Below are positions 56,452 to 64,000 of a stretch of 64,000 bases of DNA, piece after piece (position 1 is the first letter of the stretch; every line of letters starts with the position of its first letter). The DNA comes from Micromonospora_E sp048060115. Its GTDB lineage: Bacteria; Actinomycetota; Actinomycetes; Mycobacteriales; Micromonosporaceae. The DNA is taken from the NCBI RefSeq assembly GCF_048060115.1, contig NZ_JBHMIM010000010.1, positions 62,001-126,000 of the forward strand, given 5' to 3'. Below the pieces are notes generated by a model. The model was not told where the DNA came from. It did no database searches and saw only the letters and a program-made list of their open reading frames with translations. A program made the translations under genes and the position numbers.

Positions 56452-58863
56452 GTGACCGTCGTCACACATCCCGCCGCTACCGCACCGGCGGCCACGCCCG
56501 GCAAGCGGCCGACCCGAATCCGCGACCGATCGGGGACCGCCACGCCGGTCGACCCCGACCGGCTGCGCGACGCGGTACGGCAGCACGCCGACGGGCTCGC
56601 CGACGTCGACCCGGGGCGGGTCGCTGCCAGGACGCTCAGTGGTCTCTACGACGGCATCACCACCGCCGAGTTGACCCGGCTGCTGATCCAGACCGCGGCC
56701 GACCTGATCGGCGAGGACCCGCAGTACTCCCGACTGGCCGCCCGGCTGCTCGCCGACGAGATCGGCACCGAGGTCTGCCGGCAGGGCATCGGCTCGTTCA
56801 GCCAGGCGATCCGGCTCGGACACACCCACGGCCTCGTCGGTGACGAGACGGCCCGGTTCGTCGCCGACCACACCGCCGACCTCGACGCCGCCACCGCCCC
56901 GGCCGCCGACCGCCGGTTCGAGTACTTCGGGCTGCGGACCGTCTACGACCGCTACCTGCTGCGTCATCCCGCCACCCGGCAGGTGGTGGAGACCCCGCAG
57001 TACTGGCTGCTGCGGGTCGCCTGCGGACTGTCCCGCACCCCCGCCGAGGCGATCGGCTTCTACCGGTTGATGTCGTCACTGGCGTACCTGCCGAGCTCAC
57101 CGACCCTGTTCAACTCCGGCACCCGGCACACCCAGTTGTCGTCGTGCTTCCTGGTCGACTCGCCCCGCGACGAGCTGGACTCGATCTACGACCGGTACGC
57201 GCAGGTGGCGAAGCTGTCCAAGTACGCCGGCGGGATCGGCATATCCTGGTCGCGGGTCCGCTCGCGGGGTGCGCTGATCAAGGGCACCAACGGGCTGTCC
57301 AACGGGATCGTGCCGTGGCTACGGACGCTCGACGCCTCGGTGGCCGCCGTCAACCAGGGCGGCCGACGCAGGGGCGCGGCCTGCGTCTACCTGGAGCCGT
57401 GGCACGCCGACATCGAGGAGTTCCTGGAACTGCGCGACAACACCGGCGAGGACGCCCGGCGCACCCACAACCTCAACCTGGCCAACTGGATCTGCGACGA
57501 GTTCATGCGCCGGGTCGACGCCGACGCCACGTGGTCGCTGTTCAACCCGGCCGACGTCCCACAGCTGCCCGATCTGTACGGCGCCGAGTTCGACACCGCG
57601 TACCGGGCCGCCGAGGCTGCCGGGCTCGCCGTACGCCAGATCAAGGCCCGCGACCTGTACGGGCGGATGATGCGCACCCTGGCGCAGACCGGCAACGGCT
57701 GGATCACCTTCAAGGACCGGTCGAACCTGCTGTGCAACCAGACCGGCGAACCCGGCAACGTCGTGCACCTGTCCAACCTGTGCACCGAGATCGTCGAGGT
57801 CTCCTCGGACGCCGAGACGGCGGTCTGCAACCTCGGCTCGATCAACCTCGGCGCGCACCTGACCCCGGCCGCGACCGGGGAGGGCGGCGCGGCAGGCGAG
57901 ATCGACTGGGCGCGGCTGCGCGACACCGTCCATACCGCGGTGGTCTTCCTCGACCGGGTGATCGACATCAACTACTACCCGAGCACCGAGGCCGGCGCGT
58001 CGAACCCACGCTGGCGCCCGGTCGGCCTGGGCATGATGGGCCTGCAGGACGTCTTCTTCGCGCTCGGCCTGCCGTTCGACTCGGCGCCGGCGCGGGAACT
58101 GTCCACCCGGATCGCCGAGGAGATCTACCTGACCGCGTTGGAGACCTCCGCCGGACTGGCGCAGCGATACGGACCGCACCCGGCGTACCCGCAGACCCGG
58201 GCGGCGCGCGGGCACCTGCACCCCGACCTGTGGGGCACCGAACCGACCCAGACCGACCGTTGGACGGCGCTGCGGCAGCGGGTCGCCGCGCACGGGCTGC
58301 GCAACTCGCTGCTGGTGGCGATCGCGCCGACCGCGACGATCGCGTCGATCGCCGGCTGCTACGAATGCATCGAGCCGCAGGTGTCGAACCTGTTCAAGCG
58401 CGAGACCCTGTCCGGGGAGTTCCTCCAGGTCAACGCCGCCCTGGTCGGGCAGCTCAAGGCACGCGGGCTGTGGACCGAACAGATCCGTGAGCAGATCAAG
58501 CGGGCCGACGGCTCGGTCGCGCAGATCGCCGCCATCCCGGCGGAGCTGCGCGAACTGTTCCGCACCGCCTGGGAGCTGCCGCAGCGGGCGCTGATCGACC
58601 TGGCCGCCGCCCGCTCCCCGTACATCGACCAGAGTCAGTCGTTGAACCTGTTCCTGGCCGCACCGACGATCGGCAAGCTGTCGTCGATGTACCGGTACGC
58701 CTGGCAGTCGGGGCTCAAGACCACGTACTACCTGCGGTCGCGCCCGGCCACCCGGATCCAGCAGGCCACCGTGACCATCCCGGCGGTGGCCGGTGCCACC
58801 AGCGACGCCGAGGCACTGGCCTGCTCCCTGGAGAATCCCGAATCCTGCGACGCCTGCCAGTGA
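56452..58863 (+). CDS. nrdA: Class Ia ribonucleoside-diphosphate reductase, large subunit
   Basis: 803 residues, GTG start with AGGAGG 9 nt upstream. ATP-cone-like N-terminus at about 30-120. Catalytic core: redox Cys232 (SSCFLVD) and Cys459 (VCNLGSINLG), radical Cys444 with Asn442 and Glu446 (NLCTE). The C-terminal shuttle Cys pair is CDAC at 799-802. Also IAPTATIASIAGCYECIEP. Reduces ribonucleotides with the NrdB partner encoded next (GTGA overlap). Controlled by the B12 riboswitch; this implies a B12-dependent class II enzyme elsewhere in the genome. Confidence 0.93.
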   Translation: MTVVTHPAATAPAATPGKRPTRIRDRSGTATPVDPDRLRDAVRQHADGLADVDPGRVAARTLSGLYDGITTAELTRLLIQTAADLIGEDPQYSRLAARLLADEIGTEVCRQGIGSFSQAIRLGHTHGLVGDETARFVADHTADLDAATAPAADRRFEYFGLRTVYDRYLLRHPATRQVVETPQYWLLRVACGLSRTPAEAIGFYRLMSSLAYLPSSPTLFNSGTRHTQLSSCFLVDSPRDELDSIYDRYAQVAKLSKYAGGIGISWSRVRSRGALIKGTNGLSNGIVPWLRTLDASVAAVNQGGRRRGAACVYLEPWHADIEEFLELRDNTGEDARRTHNLNLANWICDEFMRRVDADATWSLFNPADVPQLPDLYGAEFDTAYRAAEAAGLAVRQIKARDLYGRMMRTLAQTGNGWITFKDRSNLLCNQTGEPGNVVHLSNLCTEIVEVSSDAETAVCNLGSINLGAHLTPAATGEGGAAGEIDWARLRDTVHTAVVFLDRVIDINYYPSTEAGASNPRWRPVGLGMMGLQDVFFALGLPFDSAPARELSTRIAEEIYLTALETSAGLAQRYGPHPAYPQTRAARGHLHPDLWGTEPTQTDRWTALRQRVAAHGLRNSLLVAIAPTATIASIAGCYECIEPQVSNLFKRETLSGEFLQVNAALVGQLKARGLWTEQIREQIKRADGSVAQIAAIPAELRELFRTAWELPQRALIDLAAARSPYIDQSQSLNLFLAAPTIGKLSSMYRYAWQSGLKTTYYLRSRPATRIQQATVTIPAVAGATSDAEALACSLENPESCDACQ

Positions 58864-59906
58864 CGCCCCGCACCCATCCGTTGGAGACCGCCACGATGAC
58901 ACCGAACCCGATGCTGCTCGATCCGGGCATGAGTCTCACCCTTCGCCCGATGCACTACCCGCACTTCTTCGACCGCTACCGCGACGCCATCAAGAACACC
59001 TGGACCGTCGAGGAGGTGGACCTGCACTCGGACCTGGCCGACCTGGATCGGCTCAGCCCGGCCGAGCGGCACCTGGTCAGCCGGCTCGTCGCCTTCTTCG
59101 CCACCGGCGACACGATCGTCGCCAACAACCTGGTGCTCAACCTCTACCAGCACGTCAACAGCCCTGAGGGCCGGCTGTACCTGTCCCGCCAGCTGTTCGA
59201 GGAGGCGGTGCACGTCCAGTTCTACCTGAATCTGCTCGACACCTACGTGCCGGACGAGACCGAGCGCTTCGCCGCCTTCGCCGCGATCGACAACATCCCG
59301 TCGATCAAGCGCAAGGCCGACTTCTGCTTCCAGTGGATCGACTCCATCTTCGAGCTACGCGAGCTGCGCGACCGCGACGACCGCCGGGCCTTCCTACTCA
59401 ACCTGATCTGCTTCGCCGCCTGCATCGAAGGGCTGTTCTTCTACGGCGCCTTCGCGTACGTGTACTTCCTGCGGTCCCGGGGTCTGCTGCACGGACTCGC
59501 CTCCGGCACCAACTGGGTGTTCCGCGACGAGTCCATGCACATGGCGTTCGCCTTCGACGTGGTCGACACGGTCCGCCGCGAGGAACCGGACCTGTTCGAC
59601 GACACGATGGTCGAACAGGTCCGTCAGATGCTCGCCGAAGCGGTCGACTGCGAGGTCCAGTTCGCCGACGACCTGCTCGGCCAGGGGGTGTCCGGGCTGT
59701 CGCCGACCGACATGCGCCAGTATCTGCAGCACGTCGCCGACCGGCGGCTCGCCCAGCTCGGCATCGCCCCGATGTACGGGTCGACCAACCCGTTCGCCTT
59801 CATGGATCTGCAGGACGTGCAGGAGCTGTCCAACTTCTTCGAACGCCGGGTCTCCGCGTACCAGGTCGGGGTGAGCGGCACGGTCAGCTTCGACGAGGAG
59901 TTCTGA
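58860..59906 (+). CDS. nrdB: Class Ia ribonucleoside-diphosphate reductase, small subunit
   Basis: 348 residues from GTG at 58860, which overlaps the nrdA stop; ATG at 58896 is an alternative. Ferritin-like di-iron protein: VEEVDLHSDLADL (Asp region), QLFEEAVHVQFYLNLLD (Glu, His), LICFAACIEGLFFYGAF (Glu) and WVFRDESMHMAFAF (Glu, His). A radical Tyr is in NNLVLNLYQHV. Makes the tyrosyl radical for NrdA and needs oxygen and metal. The C-terminal GTVSFDEEF docks on NrdA. Confidence 0.92.
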   Translation: MTPRTHPLETATMTPNPMLLDPGMSLTLRPMHYPHFFDRYRDAIKNTWTVEEVDLHSDLADLDRLSPAERHLVSRLVAFFATGDTIVANNLVLNLYQHVNSPEGRLYLSRQLFEEAVHVQFYLNLLDTYVPDETERFAAFAAIDNIPSIKRKADFCFQWIDSIFELRELRDRDDRRAFLLNLICFAACIEGLFFYGAFAYVYFLRSRGLLHGLASGTNWVFRDESMHMAFAFDVVDTVRREEPDLFDDTMVEQVRQMLAEAVDCEVQFADDLLGQGVSGLSPTDMRQYLQHVADRRLAQLGIAPMYGSTNPFAFMDLQDVQELSNFFERRVSAYQVGVSGTVSFDEEF

Positions 59907-59927
59907 GGCACCGGTGGCGGTCGCGGG

Positions 59928-61175
59928 CTATCCCGCGTCCGCCACCGGCAGCAGTCGCGCCGGTGGCGGCGAATCGCGCCGGAACCCGGGATACCCCAGG
60001 ACGAAGCTGGTCACCGCCGCCATGATCGACGCGCCGACCAGCACCGGTAGCGGTGGCCAGATCGCGTACAGCGCGGTGCTGGCGGTGGGGGCGAGCACGT
60101 AGGTGAGCCCGTTCGTGGCGCCGATCAGCCCGGCGAGGCCACCCTGTTCGTCCCGGTCGACCAGCATGGTGGGGCCGGCCACGTAGCCGGGCATCGCGAT
60201 GCCCATGCCGAGCCCGACCAGCCCCATCGAGACGACCAGGACGGCGGCGTGGGCGACGGGCACCAGCAGCACGAAGCCGACCACCGCGACGGTTCCGCCG
60301 ACCCGCAGCAGCGTCGCCGGCCGCCACCGGCTGTGCGGGACGATCAGCACCTGGGCGAGCACGATCCCGATGCCGGCGGCCGCCAGCACCGCCCCGGTCA
60401 GCAGCCCGGTCGCCTCGGCGTCGAGACCGAACCGGTCCTGCACGATGAACCCGCTGATCACCTGGACGAAGCCCAACGCGGTGAACATGCCGAACCCGAC
60501 GAGCAGGTACGGCCAGACCCGGCGGTCCCATGGGCTGATCCGGACCGGTTCGTCGAGCAGCTCGGTGCGGGTTTCCCGGCGCAGCCGGACGGCGACCAGG
60601 AACAGCCCGACGGCCAGCAGCACCGGGACCGCCAGCAGCGGCACCAGCAACCCGAACCCGGCGAGCGCGCCGCCGACGACCGCACCGGCGACCATCGCGA
60701 CGCCCTGGGCGGTGCCGATCCCGGCCATCCCCCTGACCCTGGCACCCTCGTCGTCGGTGAGGTCGGCGATGTACGCCTGCGCGGTGGGTGCCACCGCGGC
60801 GACCGCGATGCCGAAACCGACCCCGCGGCAGAGGACGAGGAGCAGGAACAGCCCGGTGCCGGTGACCACCCCGCGGATCCCGAGCTGGGCGAGCAGCGCG
60901 AACAGCGTCGTCGCGGTGGTGGCCAGCGCGAACGCGGCGATCAGGACCGGTTTACGGCCCCACGACTCGGACCGCCGGCCCCACAGCTGGCTGGTCGCCA
61001 CCATCATCAGGGCGGAGACGCCGACGATCGTCCCGACCTGCCACTCGGCCAGCCCGATCTCCCGCGACAGTGGGGCGATGATCGGGTTCAGCGCCATCTG
61101 GCCGAGGAAGATGAGAAAGACCGCGGCGAGCAGCACCGGGATCTGCATGCCGACGGTCGACGGTGACGCTTTCAC
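59928..61175 (-). CDS. MFS transporter, drug-exporter type
   Basis: 415 residues from GTG at 61175; upstream in-frame codons do not look like protein. Twelve helices. Motif A is ATSQLWGRRSESWGRKPVLI; the motif C region is MAGIGTAQGVAMVAGAVVGGALAG; the second-half motif A is DRFGLDAEATGLLTG. Resembles multidrug exporters of the DHA1 group. It converges on nrdB; substrate unknown. Confidence 0.85.
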   Translation of the reverse strand: MKASPSTVGMQIPVLLAAVFLIFLGQMALNPIIAPLSREIGLAEWQVGTIVGVSALMMVATSQLWGRRSESWGRKPVLIAAFALATTATTLFALLAQLGIRGVVTGTGLFLLLVLCRGVGFGIAVAAVAPTAQAYIADLTDDEGARVRGMAGIGTAQGVAMVAGAVVGGALAGFGLLVPLLAVPVLLAVGLFLVAVRLRRETRTELLDEPVRISPWDRRVWPYLLVGFGMFTALGFVQVISGFIVQDRFGLDAEATGLLTGAVLAAAGIGIVLAQVLIVPHSRWRPATLLRVGGTVAVVGFVLLVPVAHAAVLVVSMGLVGLGMGIAMPGYVAGPTMLVDRDEQGGLAGLIGATNGLTYVLAPTASTALYAIWPPLPVLVGASIMAAVTSFVLGYPGFRRDSPPPARLLPVADAG

Positions 61176-61352
61176 AGTGTGGTGCCCCTGTCGGCGGTGA
61201 GCTGGCCCCGCTGGGCGGTACGGCCCGCCTGACCTGCCCACCTCAGGATCTGACCAACGCCACCCTAGCCCCGGAATCGGCCGCTTCCGCCGGTGAGCCT
61301 CCTCACGTCGACCGCAACGTCGATGCCGCTGGTCACCGGTTGCCGAAGTGCA

Positions 61353-61955
61353 TCAGGTCACACGTCGGCGGCGAAGCACGACGATGGCGAGGGCACCCGC
61401 CGCCACCAGCGCCACGACGCCGCCGACGGCGTACGGCAACCACCCGCCACCGCCGCTCGCACCGTCCGCCTCCGCGGCTGGGCCCGGGTCCGACGTCGGT
61501 TGCCCGGCGCCCGGGTCCGACGTCGGCTGCCCGGCGCCCAGGGCCGCCGCCGACGCGTCGGTCAGCGGGGCGTTCACCGCGAACCGGAACGTGCCCTGGA
61601 CCGGATGGCCGTCGGCCGACACCACCCGGTAGGCGACCGTGTAGACCCCGTCGGGCAGCGGATTCACCGGGCGCACGACGCCGCGCTGCTGGTCGACGGT
61701 CGGCCCGTCGACCGGCAACTGCGCACCGGCGACATCGGTGACCACGATCGTGGTGTGCTCGACGTTCAGCCGCTCGGTGAACTCCAGCACGATCTCCTCG
61801 GGCGACTGAGCCACCCGGGTGTTCTGCCCCGGCTGGCTGCTGGCCAGCTGATTGTGCGCCAGCGCCGGCGAGGCTGGCAGGATGATCGCGGCCACGACGA
61901 GCAGGGTCGCCGCGAACCCACGGGTGACACGGACGAGCGGGTCGGATCTGGGCAC
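61353..61955 (-). CDS. CopC-domain copper-binding protein, membrane-anchored
   Basis: 200 residues from GTG at 61955, chosen for GGAGG 8 nt upstream. Signal peptide ends ASPALA, leaving His as first mature residue (HNQLASSQPGQNTRVAQSPEEIVLEFTERLN), a Cu(II) ligand in CopC. VVSADGHPVQGTFRFAV supplies the second His. A linker has a 7-residue direct repeat (GQPTSDPGA twice), then a C-terminal helix WLPYAVGGVVALVAAGALAIVVL and RRRR anchor it to the membrane. Role: copper handling at the cell surface. Confidence 0.85.
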   Translation of the reverse strand: MPRSDPLVRVTRGFAATLLVVAAIILPASPALAHNQLASSQPGQNTRVAQSPEEIVLEFTERLNVEHTTIVVTDVAGAQLPVDGPTVDQQRGVVRPVNPLPDGVYTVAYRVVSADGHPVQGTFRFAVNAPLTDASAAALGAGQPTSDPGAGQPTSDPGPAAEADGASGGGGWLPYAVGGVVALVAAGALAIVVLRRRRVT

Positions 61956-62293
61956 GGACGGGACCTCCAGTCGAGACGGCGCCAGCGGCGACCGGACCGC
62001 CATTCGACCATCCCACCGGATCGCGGCGCGACGGCCGGTCGGTTGATCCGGCGACCGCCGGCGGTCACGGGAACCCGACGGTACGGCGAACCGACTGATG
62101 TTGCGGCAGTGCGGGCGTCGCCTTCACCAGCTGGGTCGATGGGCCGGCGAAGGCGGCCGGGACCGCCGACGTCACGGTGATCGCCCCAGCCAACGCGCAG
62201 CGCATCAGCGCCGCGCTCGCCGAGTCCTGAGTCGGTGGCGCTCTTCGTGCCTGCGATGGACGCAGGTCACACTCCCGGCTCCCTCATTGAGGG
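61956..62293. other. Intergenic region with a possible short gene remnant
   Basis: Upstream of both copC-like and siderophore genes. At about 62160-62230 a short forward frame reads GTADVTVIAPANAQRISAALAES and then stops; it has no start or ribosome binding site and may be the tail of a lost gene. Nothing else is recognised. Confidence 0.35.
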
Positions 62294-62306
62294 TAGGCTC
62301 GCCTAA
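62294..62306 (+). promoter_or_regulatory. Iron box (IdeR/DmdR-type) before the siderophore reductase
   Basis: TAGGCTCGCCTAA contains inverted TAGGC/GCCTA and fits the core of IdeR/DmdR iron boxes. It lies 30 nt before the start codon, so the gene should be repressed in iron-rich cells. Confidence 0.65.
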
Positions 62307-62335
62307 TAGTCAGTCCAGCTTTCGGGAGCCACACG

Positions 62336-63073
62336 ATGCCGTTCACTCTTACCCGAGCCGCCGCCGGACAGGCGTTCCGGCGTACCGCCCGACTGACCGA
62401 GCGGACCTGGCTGACCCCGAACTATCTACGGCTGCGCCTCACCGGCGCCCAGCTGCGTGGCTTCACCTCCGCTGGCGCCGACGACCACATCCGGTTGTTC
62501 CTCCCACTGGGGTCCGACGGGCCACACGACGGACCCAGCCGGGAGCTGACCCCGCTCGCCTGGGACTCCGCCGCCGGCTGGCTCGACCTGGAACTCGTGG
62601 TGCACGCCGGCGGGTTGGCCAGCGAATGGGCCGTCGGCGCACCACTGGCCTCACCGGTGGCCGTCGGCGGACCACGGGGATCGACACTGCTCGACGGCGT
62701 ACCGGACGCCTGGTTCCTGGCCGGCGACGAGACCGCGATCCCGGCGATCCGCCGCTTCGTCACCGCGATGCCGGCCACCGCGCTCGGCCGGGTCCTGATC
62801 GAGGTGCCCGACCAGGATCACGAGATCGACCTCGCGACACCGCCCGGCGTGCGACTCGACTGGATCCATCGCGGTGCCGGCCCCGGCCACGAGACACGGG
62901 CCCTGGTCACCGCGCTGGACGCGATCGACGCCGGACAGCGGCCGGCCGGTGCCGTGTTCGGGTTCGTGGCCGGCGAGCAGTCCGTGGTCCCCGCCGGCCG
63001 GGCGCTGCTGCACGATCGCTGGGCGCTGCCGGCGGAGCAGACGATCGTCAAGGGCTACTGGAAGCGTTCGTAG
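62336..63073 (+). CDS. Siderophore-interacting protein (ViuB/SIP-type ferric-chelate reductase)
   Basis: 245 residues, CGGGAG 7 nt before the ATG. FAD-binding part: LTPNYLRLRLTGAQLRGFTSAGADDHIRLFLP and LVVHAGGLASEWAVGAPLASPVAVGGPRG. NAD(P)H-binding part: WFLAGDETAIPAIRRFVTAMP and GFVAGEQSVVPAGRALLHDRWALP, ending IVKGYWKRS, all typical of SIPs. Releases iron from imported siderophores by reduction in the cytosol. An iron box precedes it. Confidence 0.9.
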   Translation: MPFTLTRAAAGQAFRRTARLTERTWLTPNYLRLRLTGAQLRGFTSAGADDHIRLFLPLGSDGPHDGPSRELTPLAWDSAAGWLDLELVVHAGGLASEWAVGAPLASPVAVGGPRGSTLLDGVPDAWFLAGDETAIPAIRRFVTAMPATALGRVLIEVPDQDHEIDLATPPGVRLDWIHRGAGPGHETRALVTALDAIDAGQRPAGAVFGFVAGEQSVVPAGRALLHDRWALPAEQTIVKGYWKRS

Positions 63074-63086
63074 TCGAACCTACCCG

Positions 63087-63124
63087 GGACCGGGGTGGGT
63101 GGGCCAGCCAACCCACCCCGGTCC
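63087..63124. terminator. Bidirectional terminator hairpin between convergent genes
   Basis: A 14-bp perfect stem (63087-63100 with 63111-63124) and a 10-nt loop lie between the siderophore reductase stop and the SPFH gene end; it can serve both. Confidence 0.75.
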
Positions 63125-63129
63125 GCCGG

Positions 63130-64000
63130 TCAGTCCGCGTCGTCGCGGTGCGGGGCGGCGACCCGGTCCGCCACCGGCAGCCCGGCTGCCCGGGGCAACA
63201 GCTGCGCGGTGAGCAGAGTGGACAGCGCCGACGCGTCGCCGCCACCACCGTTGGCGCCATCGGTACGGACCACCACCGGTTGCGGGGCCTTGTTGGCCAG
63301 TTCTGCACCGACCTCCAACCGGCGCAGCGCCAGCTCGTACTGCAGCACCGCCCGGTTGTCCCGGTACGCCTGGGCCAGTCGCCGCTGTGCCTTGGCTTCG
63401 TTCTCGGCGGCGATCAGCCCGCTGCGACCCCGGGTCTCGATCTCGAAGCGGACCCGCTGGGCATTGGTCTCCTGCTGCTCCAGCAGCTGCGCGACCTGCT
63501 CACGGGCCTTGTTCAGCGCCGCCTTGACCTCGACGAACCGGGCGTCGCGCACCTTCTTCGCCCGCTCGATGTCCATCTGCAGGCTGTCGATGCGCCGCTT
63601 ACGGGTCAGCCCCCACTCCTGCTCGTACGCGGCGTGTTCCTTGGCGACCCGTTCCCGGGTGGCCAGGTGCTGCTGATACTGGGTGGGCAGCTGCACGTCG
63701 GGGATGTTGCAGCCGGTGATCCGCACCCCGTAGCGGGACAGCTGCCGGTTGAGCAGGTCCTGCATGTCGGCCACGTCGGAGCCACGCAGGTCGTACGCCC
63801 GTTCGGTCTGCACCTGGCGGGCCCGCTGCCGGATGGCGTCCTGCACGGCGCTGGACAGCACCAGGTCGAAGTTGCCGGCGCCGATGGTCCGCACGAACAG
63901 CACCGCGTCGGTGATCCGCAGCTTCATGAAGAACTCGATCGACCGCAGCGGCACGTTCTCCCGGGTCGGGCAGGCCATCACCGGCGCCGAGTACGGGATC
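63130..64000 (-). CDS. SPFH/band-7 domain protein (5' end beyond the window)
   Basis: The frame is open to the right edge, so the start is missing; 289 codons are visible. The band-7 core has LRITDAVLFVRTIGAGNFDLVLSSAVQDAIRQRARQ and LNRQLSRYGVRITGCNIPDVQLP. It is followed by a long helical, Arg/Glu/Gln-rich coiled-coil stretch (about 100 residues, LATRERVAKEHAAYEQEWGLTRKRRID and onward) and a short Ala/Gly tail. SPFH proteins scaffold membrane microdomains. N-terminal membrane anchor not visible here. Confidence 0.8.
   Translation of the reverse strand, partial: IPYSAPVMACPTRENVPLRSIEFFMKLRITDAVLFVRTIGAGNFDLVLSSAVQDAIRQRARQVQTERAYDLRGSDVADMQDLLNRQLSRYGVRITGCNIPDVQLPTQYQQHLATRERVAKEHAAYEQEWGLTRKRRIDSLQMDIERAKKVRDARFVEVKAALNKAREQVAQLLEQQETNAQRVRFEIETRGRSGLIAAENEAKAQRRLAQAYRDNRAVLQYELALRRLEVGAELANKAPQPVVVRTDGANGGGGDASALSTLLTAQLLPRAAGLPVADRVAAPHRDDAD

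Noticed and set aside
56262..56843. Reading frame inside the B12 riboswitch
   Set aside because: It overlaps conserved riboswitch segments and nrdA in another frame, with an Arg-rich shadow product.
1..64000. CRISPR array, insertion sequence or prophage
   Set aside because: No regularly spaced direct repeats, transposase, integrase or phage structural genes were seen; the only repeat is the 31-bp hairpin at 13874.

Overview
High-GC actinobacterial chromosome segment. Several features point to a Micromonosporaceae-type actinomycete (Micromonospora or a relative): strong G/C third-position bias, DUF397/XRE regulator pairs, F420-type luciferase-like oxidoreductases, an ECF42 sigma factor paired with a YCII protein, and a B12 riboswitch on class Ia ribonucleotide reductase. 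The genus is an inference. No rRNA genes, ordinary tRNA genes, CRISPR arrays or insertion sequences were recognised.

Layout. 0-5 kb: a membrane flavin/redox module (ferric-reductase-like protein, ApbE flavin transferase, small anchored protein) and two secreted proteins (a metzincin protease and a CBM2 protein). 5.1-6.35 kb: a conserved protein of unknown function followed by tRNA-shaped RNA elements. Two of them have the T-arm half upstream of the D-arm half, joined by perfect 7-bp acceptor stems, which is the architecture of bacterial Y RNAs; a strong hairpin closes the array. 6.6-10.5 kb: lower-GC cassette with a cobalamin-type radical SAM enzyme (N-terminal domain damaged or split), a 15-residue peptide gene with a perfect ribosome binding site, an HExxH peptidase-like protein and a membrane protein; this is a candidate peptide-modification (RiPP) system. 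10.5-17.4 kb: PLP lyase, two cell-wall-type proteins (one an apparent pseudo-enzyme), a perfect 31-bp inverted repeat, an Hsp70 remnant, a frameshifted PfkB kinase, a GT4 glycosyltransferase and a PemK-like protein. 17.4-25.5 kb: secreted PL11 rhamnogalacturonan lyase and a divergent five-gene peptide/oligosaccharide-type ABC importer. 25.5-27.3 kb: XRE/DUF397 regulators.

27.3-53.5 kb: a large catabolic island for an unidentified CoA-activated acid. A 14-gene operon (39992 down to 27361) carries two acyl-CoA dehydrogenases, a thioesterase, cupin, CitE-like lyase, DUF35 protein, Ltp2-like thiolase-fold protein, three MaoC proteins, RidA, MmgE/PrpD, a CaiB/BaiF CoA-transferase and an LLM oxidoreductase. 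Adjacent operons add an FCD-type GntR regulator, a second LLM enzyme, two enoyl-CoA hydratases, two more MaoC proteins, a nitrate/taurine-type ABC importer, an acyl-CoA ligase, a DUF4437-like cupin, an MFS transporter, a nitronate-monooxygenase-type enzyme and an Asp/Glu-racemase-type enzyme. A short palindrome GTCNGAC (or a one-mismatch form) with A/T-rich flanks occurs at the promoter side of every one of these operons. It is probably the GntR operator, so the island looks like one regulon: uptake, CoA activation, beta-oxidation-like steps and a retro-aldol side-chain cleavage.

53.5-64 kb: ECF42 sigma factor and YCII protein, PadR regulator with a perfect 18-bp palindrome, cobalamin riboswitch with nrdA-nrdB, an MFS exporter, a CopC-like copper protein, a siderophore-interacting reductase under an iron box, and a partial SPFH/band-7 protein at the right edge.
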